Shown here piece by piece: positions 1-6,723 of a stretch of 7,412 nucleotides of DNA. Position 1 is the first letter of the stretch. Each line of letters opens with the position of its first letter. Both the position numbers and the translations under genes were made by a program. The notes beneath the pieces are model-generated. The model ran no database searches and was not told the origin of the DNA. It saw nothing but the letters and a program-made list of their open reading frames with translations. The DNA comes from an uncultured Bacteroidales bacterium (lineage in GTDB: Bacteria > Bacteroidota > Bacteroidia > Bacteroidales > Paludibacteraceae): the NCBI GenBank assembly GCA_903929065.1, contig CAIYTJ010000705.1:1-7412 (forward strand), written 5' to 3'.

Positions 1-74
1 AAATTAAACCATTTTCAACTTTTACAGTCTAATTATTGGTCATTTCAGTCTTAATTGATACCTAAAAACGATAA

Positions 75-1550
75 ATGAAAAAAACACTTCCAACAAACAA
101 ATTGAATTTGGCATTACTTGGTTTGGCTGCGCTTCCGGTTGCTGCTCAATCAAAACCAAACGTTGTTTTCATCATGACCGACCAACAGGAATACCAAATG
201 TTGAGTTGCATGGGCAATAAATGGTTATCGACACCGAACATCGATAGAATTGCATCGATGGGTTATCGGTTTGAGAATAATTATTGTGCCAATCCGGTTT
301 CAATGCCATCACGATTTTCTTTATTGACAGGACATTACGCGTCGGAAGTTGGTGTAAAGGAAAATACAACCGCTTTTGACAAGGAGAAAGTTTTGAGAAT
401 AACATCAACTGACGCACTTGGAAATTTATTCCTGAAAGCTGGTTATCAAACGCTTTATTCCGGCAAGACGCATCTTTACGGCACGAAAGATTTAAAAGAA
501 TACGGTTTCACACTGACTGATTCCGATCCGTATGACGGTCCGGCAATTTATGCAGAGAAAATGCTCGCTGATTATGGAAAAGTGAAACAAGAAAAGCCTT
601 TTTTCCTTTTTCTTTCATTCCTGAATCCGCATGATATATGCTACAAAGCCGGAATGGACAAACGTTTCCCTGATAATTTACCAGAAGCAAATGCTCATGA
701 AACTGCCCGCTTAATTGCCTTACAAAAAACGCTTTCGCCCGAAGAATATAAAAAACAGATTCCTCCTGCACCAACCAATCTTGCGCCGATTAACGGTGAA
801 CTTCCTGACATGGTTTCTATGGCTGCTCAAGGCCGGCAATGGACTGACGAACAATGGGATTTTTACCGCTGGATATATTATAGATTGACCGAAAGTGTTG
901 ACCGTCAGATTGGTCGTGTGCTGGCAGCACTCGAAAAATCGGGTCAACTTGACAATACCATTATTGTTTTTACTTCCGACCACGGCGAAATGAATGAATC
1001 GCATAAACTGATTACCAAAAATGTGATGTTTGAAGAAAGCCAGCGCGTGCCGCTTATTTTTGCCGGAAAAGGAATCAAACCGAATTTTGCTGATAAAAAA
1101 ACACTGACTTGCAACGGTTTAGACTTTCTGCCAACAATCTGCGATTTGGTTGGCATTCAAAGCCCAAAAGGATTGCACGGCGTTTCGCTGAAACCGTATT
1201 TGACTGGAAAAGGAAAAACTCCGGATCGGAAATTTATTATCACGGAAGATTATAATTCGGTTCAGATTCACGATGGTCGATACAAACTCACTATTTATGA
1301 ATTACCCGGAAATCCTGAAATGCTGGTTGATTTAGTGGCAAATCCTTCTGAAACAATTAATTATGCCAATACTCCTTCGTACAATGATATTAAAGCAAAA
1401 TTAAAAAGATTGTTGATGGAAGATTTGAAAAGTCGAGATTTACTGCCACTCAAAACTGATAGAACGATTCAAAATCTTCGTCAGATTGAGAAAGAAAAAG
1501 GAACCCGGAAAGGCGAACGTTCCAAATTGAAAGAAGATTTTGTAGATTAA
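75..1550 (+). CDS. Exported serine-type sulfatase 1 (arylsulfatase-like, S1 family)
   Basis: Predicted sulfate-ester hydrolase of the formylglycine-dependent (S1) family, 491 residues, a normal length. Residues 1-24 form a signal peptide with likely cleavage V-A-A|Q25, so the enzyme is exported. The sulfatase core begins at P28-N-V-V-F-I-M-T-D-Q-Q, with D36/Q37 as metal ligands. The activation motif is S76-M-P-S-R80 followed by F-S-L-L-T-G; S76 would be oxidised to formylglycine by an anaerobic-type (radical SAM) maturase encoded elsewhere. Other active-site candidates are K131 and H133 (G-K-T-H), H186 (N-P-H-D), D302-H303-G304 and K315 before F-E-E-S. The C-terminal 21 residues are rich in Lys, Arg and Glu. 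D-Q-Q in place of D-D is common in arylsulfatase A/choline-sulfatase-like relatives, but subfamily and substrate position cannot be assigned by eye. The start at 75 is supported by the complete signal peptide. It is the first gene visible in the operon. Confidence 0.95.
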   Translation: MKKTLPTNKLNLALLGLAALPVAAQSKPNVVFIMTDQQEYQMLSCMGNKWLSTPNIDRIASMGYRFENNYCANPVSMPSRFSLLTGHYASEVGVKENTTAFDKEKVLRITSTDALGNLFLKAGYQTLYSGKTHLYGTKDLKEYGFTLTDSDPYDGPAIYAEKMLADYGKVKQEKPFFLFLSFLNPHDICYKAGMDKRFPDNLPEANAHETARLIALQKTLSPEEYKKQIPPAPTNLAPINGELPDMVSMAAQGRQWTDEQWDFYRWIYYRLTESVDRQIGRVLAALEKSGQLDNTIIVFTSDHGEMNESHKLITKNVMFEESQRVPLIFAGKGIKPNFADKKTLTCNGLDFLPTICDLVGIQSPKGLHGVSLKPYLTGKGKTPDRKFIITEDYNSVQIHDGRYKLTIYELPGNPEMLVDLVANPSETINYANTPSYNDIKAKLKRLLMEDLKSRDLLPLKTDRTIQNLRQIEKEKGTRKGERSKLKEDFVD

Positions 1551-1558
1551 TTTAAATA

Positions 1559-1564
1559 GAAAGG
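1559..1564 (+). promoter_or_regulatory. Possible Shine-Dalgarno-like site before the PL6 gene
   Basis: GAAAGG ends six bases before the ATG at 1571. Purine-rich Shine-Dalgarno matches are uncommon in Bacteroidota, and the other starts in this window are preceded only by A/T-rich sequence. It may help set translation of the lyase or be a chance match; it agrees with the start chosen from the signal peptide. Confidence 0.3.
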
Positions 1565-1570
1565 TTATAT

Positions 1571-3049
1571 ATGAATTTCAAGGTATTAGTTTTTTTAGGT
1601 ATATCATTGTGTGTTTCAGTTACAAATTTATTTTCTCAGGACAAATCGGGGAATCAACTATTTGTTTCATCGGTTTATGAATTGAAAGCAGCCATTGCGT
1701 CAGCTAAACCGGGACAAAGCATCGTTATGAAAGATGGGATTTGGAAAAATACAGTGATTGATTTTAATTCAACTGCAACTGATTCACAACCAATTACATT
1801 GTGCGCTCAAACTCCAGGGAAAGTAATTTTGAAAGGAAACTCAACACTTACATTTTCAAAACCTTATTTAATTGTTGACGGATTGGTTTTTAAAAATGGG
1901 AAAATTGATAAAGGTTCAGTAATCAATTTGAATTCAGACAGTTGCCGGCTAACAAACACGGCAATTATTAATTATAATCCGGATGATTTTAAAACTGGTT
2001 ATTATTGGGTTTATTTTATGGGGAGTCATAACCGCATGGATCACTGCTATTTAACCGGGAAAAACAATATGAATCCGGTTGTACAGAATTTCGAGGAGAA
2101 TGCACGTTATAATAAGGTTGACAGTTGTTGGGTGAAAGATATTCCGTATGTCAAACATGCCAATGGCCGGGAAATTTTCCGAATTTTTGGTTACGGACAT
2201 GCTGACCAAACCGGAAATGATGGAGCTTATTTTACCGTTGAATATAATCTTTTTGACCATGCACACGGAGAAGGAACTGAAATTGTATCTTTGAAATCGA
2301 ATTACAACATCGTCAGATTCAACACTGTAATAGCATCAAAAGGCGGTTTGGTAGGTCGCAGAGGTAAAAACAATACTTTTGAAGGAAATATCGTTCTGGG
2401 TCAAGGAATGGAAGGAAGCACCGGAATTAGGGTGGCCGGTTCAAACCACTTGGTTATAAACAATTATGTGGCTGATGTGGCTGAAGATGGACTTCGGTTA
2501 ATTGCCGGAGAATATTTCGAAAAGAGTCTGACCAATAATTTTGCCCCTAAAAAGAAAGAATTACCCAAATATCTTCAGGTTAAAAATGGATATTTTGCTC
2601 AAAATACCATCGTAAATTGTGGTGGAAATGGAATTGATATTGGATATAATTATGAAAACCACTGGCCTGATTTACAAATGGTTTTATTGCCTGAAAACAA
2701 TCGCTTAATCAACAATTTAGTTTTCAATTGCAAAGGAAATTCGATAAATGCAGCCGTTCAGGATAAAAATAAGCCGTTGGATATTTTTTCATTTAAACCA
2801 AATTATTTTCAGGGAAATGTAGTTTGGGGCAGTCCCGTTAGCATCACTCCAATTCCTGCCGGAATTCAGTCAGTAAATCCAAAACTCACTTTCGGAAAAG
2901 ATGGCTTTTACCGACCAGAATCTGACAGTCCCGCTTCAGAAAACGGAGCATTGCCGCCTGCGAAAACAGATAATATATCAAGCCTTCAAAAAAATTTACA
3001 TACACTTTCGACTAATGAAGTTGGCCCAAAATGGATGATGAAAAAATAA
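1571..3049 (+). CDS. Exported PL6 family polysaccharide lyase (chondroitinase B / alginate lyase-like)
   Basis: Predicted right-handed beta-helix lyase of family PL6, which cleaves uronate-containing polysaccharides by beta-elimination to leave a 4,5-unsaturated uronate. Length is 492 residues, close to chondroitinase B. A signal peptide ends at about L-F-S|Q23. The body shows beta-helix rungs with recurring N-x-V/I and N-N patterns. Family landmarks are N198-G-R-E-I-F-R (calcium-site Asn), E237-I-V-S-L-K242-S with K242 as Brønsted base, and R263 exactly 21 residues later as the second catalytic residue, the same Lys-Arg spacing as chondroitinase B (K250/R271). Two departures are seen: the second acidic calcium ligand, normally in E-x-E, appears as E234-G-T-E237, and the usual R-H-G is R263-R-G. 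Known PL6 substrates are alginate and dermatan sulfate. With sulfatases on both sides, a sulfated substrate such as dermatan/chondroitin or a related marine polymer is favoured; this is inference. The gene appears more A/T-rich than the sulfatase genes beside it. Confidence 0.9.
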   Translation: MNFKVLVFLGISLCVSVTNLFSQDKSGNQLFVSSVYELKAAIASAKPGQSIVMKDGIWKNTVIDFNSTATDSQPITLCAQTPGKVILKGNSTLTFSKPYLIVDGLVFKNGKIDKGSVINLNSDSCRLTNTAIINYNPDDFKTGYYWVYFMGSHNRMDHCYLTGKNNMNPVVQNFEENARYNKVDSCWVKDIPYVKHANGREIFRIFGYGHADQTGNDGAYFTVEYNLFDHAHGEGTEIVSLKSNYNIVRFNTVIASKGGLVGRRGKNNTFEGNIVLGQGMEGSTGIRVAGSNHLVINNYVADVAEDGLRLIAGEYFEKSLTNNFAPKKKELPKYLQVKNGYFAQNTIVNCGGNGIDIGYNYENHWPDLQMVLLPENNRLINNLVFNCKGNSINAAVQDKNKPLDIFSFKPNYFQGNVVWGSPVSITPIPAGIQSVNPKLTFGKDGFYRPESDSPASENGALPPAKTDNISSLQKNLHTLSTNEVGPKWMMKK

Positions 3050-3065
3050 TTTTAAAAAAATATTT

Positions 3066-4649
3066 ATGAAAAAACTATTTCAAAACAGCAGCCTGAACCT
3101 GGCTTTATTAGGTTTGGCAACTATGCCCACAATTGCTCAGAAAACGGAAACAAAGCAAACACGTCCGAATGTATTATTTATTGCCGTTGATGACCTAAAG
3201 CCCCTCATTGCCGCTTATGGCGATAAAATGGCTATCACTCCCGGAATGGATCGACTGGCGAATGAAGGAATGGCTTTCCAAAACTGCTATGTTCAGCAGG
3301 CAATTAGCGGTGCTACACGTGCCAGTTGTCTGACCGGAATGCGCCCTGATAAAACAAAAGTGTGGGATTTAATTACCGATTTTCGTCAGGTAAATACGAA
3401 TGCAGTAAGCTTGCCTGAATATTTTATAAAAAATGGTTACGAAACAGCAGCTGTTGGAAAAATTTATCATGTTGGAAGTGCCGGCCCTGGACACGATGCA
3501 CCATCATGGTCAACTCCGTGGATTAACGATAAAGCCACAACTTATGTGAATTTCGTTCCCGAAAAAGGCAAAAAAGGACCTGCTGTTGAATGTGCCGATG
3601 TGCCAGACAACACCTATCAGGATGGAGTTTGTGCCGAAATTGGAATAAAATTATTGAATCAGCTAAAAGGAAATGGAAAACCATTTTTCCTTGCCGTAGG
3701 TTTTCACAAGCCACATTTACCGTTTGTTGCACCCAAAAAATACTGGGATTTATACAAACGTGACCAATTTAAAATTGCCGAATTTCAGCACAAAGCTGCC
3801 GGAAGTCCGGATTTAGCTTACCATGTTTCGGGCGAATTGAAAAGTTATACCGACATACCTCAATTCGACAGTTATTCGGAGCAAGAACTGGATCATTTAC
3901 CGGTTGACAAGCAAAAGGAACTGATTCATGGCTATTACGCTGCGGCATCGTATATGGATGCTCAGTTGGTAAAAGTGCTGAATGAATTAGACCGTCTGAA
4001 ATTGAGCGATAATACCATTGTGATACTTTGGGGCGACCACGGCTGGCATTTGGGCGATCACGGACTTTGGAATAAACACACTGATTTTGAACAAGCTACA
4101 CATGCCTGTATGCTGATGCGTGTAAAAGGAATGAAACCGGGCATTAAACCACTGACTCAATGCGAATTTGTGGATATTTTCCCAACTTTGTGTGAACTTA
4201 CCGGAATTCCGACTCCAAAATATCTTGACGGAATAAGTCTTGTTCCAGCCATGAAAAACCCAGCTTCTGAATTAAGAGAATATGCTTTCAGCCAATATCC
4301 ACGCAAAGATGCCATGGGTTACACAATTCGCACCAAACGTTACCGTTACACCGAATGGATTGGCGACTTGTATTCGGCAGAATTTCCTTACAGTCAGGCA
4401 AAAATCGTTGCCAGCGAAATGTATGATTATGAGAAAGATCCATTAGAAACTAAAAGTTTAATTGGTGATAAAGCTTACGTGAAGGAAGAAATAATGATGA
4501 AAAATCTTTTCAAAGAAGCAATGGAGCGTGAGCACAATCAATATGCAAATTATTCTAAATTAGCAAATTGGCATGAGCCAATCAGTACAACTCCCGAGAA
4601 AAAAGGGAAAAAAATTAAGAAAGACAGAAAAAACGGTGATGTTGAATAG
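3066..4649 (+). CDS. Exported serine-type sulfatase 2 (iduronate-2-sulfatase-like)
   Basis: Predicted uronate 2-O-sulfatase, 527 residues, closest by eye to human iduronate-2-sulfatase (IDS). A signal peptide ends at T-I-A|Q25. Active-site residues line up with IDS at nearly equal spacing: D42/D43 (metal), S81 at the formylglycine position 39 residues later, R85, K132 and H135 (V-G-K-I-Y-H), H217 in H-K-P-H-L-P-F, D324/H325 (G-D-H-G) and K337. Segments such as V-D-D-L-K-P, R-P-D and F-H-K-P-H are typical of the IDS group (SulfAtlas S1_7 or a near relative). The activation motif is S81-G-A-T-R85, unusual because both the central Pro and the following Ser are replaced. The C-terminus (509-527) holds seven Lys in 19 residues. 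It lies 16 bases after the PL6 gene, so it may remove 2-O-sulfate from the uronate before the lyase acts or from the unsaturated end afterwards. Activity on 2-O-sulfated uronate rests on family resemblance and is untested. Confidence 0.93.
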   Translation: MKKLFQNSSLNLALLGLATMPTIAQKTETKQTRPNVLFIAVDDLKPLIAAYGDKMAITPGMDRLANEGMAFQNCYVQQAISGATRASCLTGMRPDKTKVWDLITDFRQVNTNAVSLPEYFIKNGYETAAVGKIYHVGSAGPGHDAPSWSTPWINDKATTYVNFVPEKGKKGPAVECADVPDNTYQDGVCAEIGIKLLNQLKGNGKPFFLAVGFHKPHLPFVAPKKYWDLYKRDQFKIAEFQHKAAGSPDLAYHVSGELKSYTDIPQFDSYSEQELDHLPVDKQKELIHGYYAAASYMDAQLVKVLNELDRLKLSDNTIVILWGDHGWHLGDHGLWNKHTDFEQATHACMLMRVKGMKPGIKPLTQCEFVDIFPTLCELTGIPTPKYLDGISLVPAMKNPASELREYAFSQYPRKDAMGYTIRTKRYRYTEWIGDLYSAEFPYSQAKIVASEMYDYEKDPLETKSLIGDKAYVKEEIMMKNLFKEAMEREHNQYANYSKLANWHEPISTTPEKKGKKIKKDRKNGDVE

Positions 4650-4657
4650 AAAACCGA

Positions 4658-5332
4658 ATGAAAAAAATTCTGATTATATTATGTATTTTTAGCAGTTTGC
4701 TTGTATTTTCTCAAAAGGGAAATGCAGGCAAACTACTTTATTTCGATAATTTCAACAAGGATTTGTCCAACTGGAAAGTTGAATTTGAAATTCCAAAAAC
4801 ATCAAGCATTCAACTCGTTAATTCAAAACTTGATTTAATAAGTTCGCGTGGGGCTACCGTGTGGTTCAATCATAAATTATCCGGAAATATAATGATTATT
4901 TATGATGTTACGCTTATAGATAAAGGTGGAGAAATGGATCGTGTTTCGGATTTAAATGCTTTTTGGATGGCAAATGACCCCGCAAATGAAAATTTGTTTA
5001 CACGAAACGGTAATTTTGCTTCGTACGATAATCTGGAATTATATTATGCCGGAGTTGGCGGGCACGACAACAAATTCACCCGTTTCAGGAAATATCACAG
5101 TAACGGCGATAAACCGGTTTTAAAGGAGTATACTGACAAGGAACACCTTTTGGTTGGAAACAAAAAATATTCAGTAAAGATTATCATAAACAATGGATTA
5201 ATTCAGTATTATTTAAATAAAGATTTGTTTTGGGAATTGAATGATGAAACACCTTATAAATCAGGTTTTTTTGGGTTCAGAACCACTATAAGTCACCAAC
5301 AGTTTGAGAATTTCAAGGTTTACCAATTATAA
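4658..5332 (+). CDS. Exported beta-sandwich protein, DUF6250-like, function unknown
   Basis: A 224-residue exported protein with a signal peptide ending at V-F-S|Q19. The mature part opens with L-L-Y-F-D30-N-F and W39, then alternating beta-strand-like segments, consistent with a concanavalin A/LamG-type jelly roll. The most distinctive block is R95-V-S-D-L-N-A-F-W-M-A-N-D-P108, followed by Y129-Y130, G-G-H136, R142/R144 and a closing F-G-F-R208 with H213. From memory this pattern matches Pfam DUF6250, which recurs beside lyases and other carbohydrate enzymes in Bacteroidota; the match needs a profile search. Similar small jelly rolls include DUF1961 and DUF1080-like proteins. Role could be a small glycoside-cleaving enzyme, a lyase or a carbohydrate-binding protein; the invariant-looking Arg, Asp, Tyr and His residues favour an enzyme, which is inference. 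It sits eight bases after sulfatase 2 and 11 before sulfatase 3, and is A/T-rich in places like the PL6 gene. The start is set by the signal peptide. Confidence 0.85.
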   Translation: MKKILIILCIFSSLLVFSQKGNAGKLLYFDNFNKDLSNWKVEFEIPKTSSIQLVNSKLDLISSRGATVWFNHKLSGNIMIIYDVTLIDKGGEMDRVSDLNAFWMANDPANENLFTRNGNFASYDNLELYYAGVGGHDNKFTRFRKYHSNGDKPVLKEYTDKEHLLVGNKKYSVKIIINNGLIQYYLNKDLFWELNDETPYKSGFFGFRTTISHQQFENFKVYQL

Positions 5333-5343
5333 AATTTGATAAG

Positions 5344-6717
5344 ATGAAAAATAACGAATTTCTAAAAGCTGCAGGTATTGTCGCAGCAGGTATGCTAACT
5401 GTAAATGCACACGCACAGACAAAAACCAATGCAAAAACTGATCAGAAAAAACCCAATATCATTTTCATATTAGCCGACGATTTGGGTTATGCCGAAATTG
5501 GGTGCAATGGTTCTGATAAATACAAAACACCAAATATCGACAAACTTGCAAGTGATGGTATTCGTTTTACAAATGCCTATGCTTCACCGTTGAGCGGTCC
5601 ATCACGGGCAACTTTGCTATCTGGACGTTATGCTTTTCGCACGGGAGCTACTAATCAGGATGCCTGTTCTGAAGTATTTTCAGCTTCAGAAATGCTGATT
5701 CCATCTTACCTGAAACCAGCTGGTTATGTTTCGACATCTATCGGGAAATGGGGACAATTACTCCTCGGTCCGGCTGAGTTTGGATTTGATGACTACCTGC
5801 GTTTCTACGGAAGCGGTGTTTACTGGAGTACTCCCGAGAAAATTCAAAAATACAGATCAAACGGCAATGACCTGGTGTTGAAAGACAAAGAATATATGCC
5901 GGATTTGATGCACAAGCAATTGGTTGAATTCCTGTCAAAAAACAAAGAAAAACCATTTTTTGCTTATTATCCGCTTTCGCATGTTCACGGTGAAATTCGT
6001 CCAACACCTGACAGCAAATCAAATTCTGATAATTATGTGGACAACATTGTTTACATGGACAAATTGGTAGGAATGCTTCGATCTGAACTTGACAAACTAA
6101 AACTCAGTGAAAATACCATTTTGATTTTTTTCAGCGATAATGGAACTGCCAACGGTCACGCCGAGGCTGCCACTATTGGCGGTCGCAGATTGATTGGACA
6201 AAAAGGGAAAATGGAAGAAGGAGGAAGTCTTGAACCACTTATTGTTTATTGGCCAAACGTTACACCTAAAGGTAAGGTTTCTCATGATTTAATCAGTTCT
6301 ACCGATTTTCTTCCAACTTTTGCCGAAATTGCCGGAGTTACACTGCCAAAAGATAAAATTCTGGATGGTCAGAGCTTCAATGCTCAAATACACGGTGAAA
6401 AAGGAAATCCAAGAACTTCATTGTTTGTGCAATTAGCTAATAATTATTGGGTTAGGAATGCCGGTTGGAAACTCAATCAGGATGGACAACTTTTTGATAT
6501 GAGTAAAGCACCTTTTGAAGAAATTCCGGTTGCTGCCGACACAAAAAATCCTGCAGCTATTGCCGCACGCACCAGCCTTCAGGCTGAACTTGACCGATTG
6601 AATCCGAGAGGCGGTTATATTGATCAGGGCGATGGAACCGGCAGACACAGCAATAAAGATAAAAAAGCAGAAAAAAGAGAAATCAGAAAAGAAGCTAAAA
6701 AGAAACAGGCTAATTAA
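5344..6717 (+). CDS. Exported serine-type sulfatase 3 with atypical G-K-W-G motif
   Basis: Predicted S1-family sulfatase of 457 residues. A signal peptide ends at A-H-A|Q25 and is followed by a Lys/Thr-rich linker. The core starts at P37-N-I-I-F-I-L-A-D45-D46 (metal ligands). The activation motif is S84-G-P-S-R88 followed by A-T-L-L-S-G, so formylglycine would form from serine. K135 is kept in G-K-W, but the usual histidine two residues later is G137 (G-K-W-G-Q). Other sites are H213/H215 in S-H-V-H-G, D265-N266-G267 and K287 ahead of E-G-G; the usual R-V-P after E-G-G reads S-L-E-P. The C-terminal 20 residues contain nine Lys and two Arg. Apart from the missing His the active site looks complete, so it is probably a divergent active subfamily rather than a dead enzyme. 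The sulfate position removed cannot be predicted. The start at 5344 gives a full signal peptide and an 11-base gap from the previous gene. Confidence 0.93.
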   Translation: MKNNEFLKAAGIVAAGMLTVNAHAQTKTNAKTDQKKPNIIFILADDLGYAEIGCNGSDKYKTPNIDKLASDGIRFTNAYASPLSGPSRATLLSGRYAFRTGATNQDACSEVFSASEMLIPSYLKPAGYVSTSIGKWGQLLLGPAEFGFDDYLRFYGSGVYWSTPEKIQKYRSNGNDLVLKDKEYMPDLMHKQLVEFLSKNKEKPFFAYYPLSHVHGEIRPTPDSKSNSDNYVDNIVYMDKLVGMLRSELDKLKLSENTILIFFSDNGTANGHAEAATIGGRRLIGQKGKMEEGGSLEPLIVYWPNVTPKGKVSHDLISSTDFLPTFAEIAGVTLPKDKILDGQSFNAQIHGEKGNPRTSLFVQLANNYWVRNAGWKLNQDGQLFDMSKAPFEEIPVAADTKNPAAIAARTSLQAELDRLNPRGGYIDQGDGTGRHSNKDKKAEKREIRKEAKKKQAN

Positions 6718-6723
6718 AAAATT

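Noticed and set aside
1..74. Possible promoter: TTGG at 36-39 and TAATTG at 52-57 resemble parts of the Bacteroidota -33/-7 pattern.
   Set aside because: Neither element matches the TTTG / TAnnTTTG consensus fully, the spacing is too short, and the operon may start upstream of the window.
285..314. Cys71 of sulfatase 1 (C-A-N-P-V) as the residue converted to formylglycine.
   Set aside because: It is five residues before the motif; only S76 has the correct S-x-P-S-R and L-L-T-G spacing.
172..1156. Several minus-strand open frames of 70-94 codons opposite sulfatase 1, with similar ones opposite the other genes.
   Set aside because: They lie entirely within strong coding genes, show no family motif and vanish as independent genes once the + strand genes are accepted.
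1571..1640. Cys14 in the PL6 leader, and similar Cys in the leaders of sulfatase 4 and the DUF6250-like protein, as lipoprotein attachment sites.
   Set aside because: The preceding residues (S-L-C, I-L-C) do not fit a lipobox, and a good signal peptidase I site with Gln at +1 follows in each case.
3050..3065. A/T-rich gap with a run of A as a possible terminator between the PL6 gene and sulfatase 2.
   Set aside because: There is no inverted repeat beside it, and the gap is only 16 bases.
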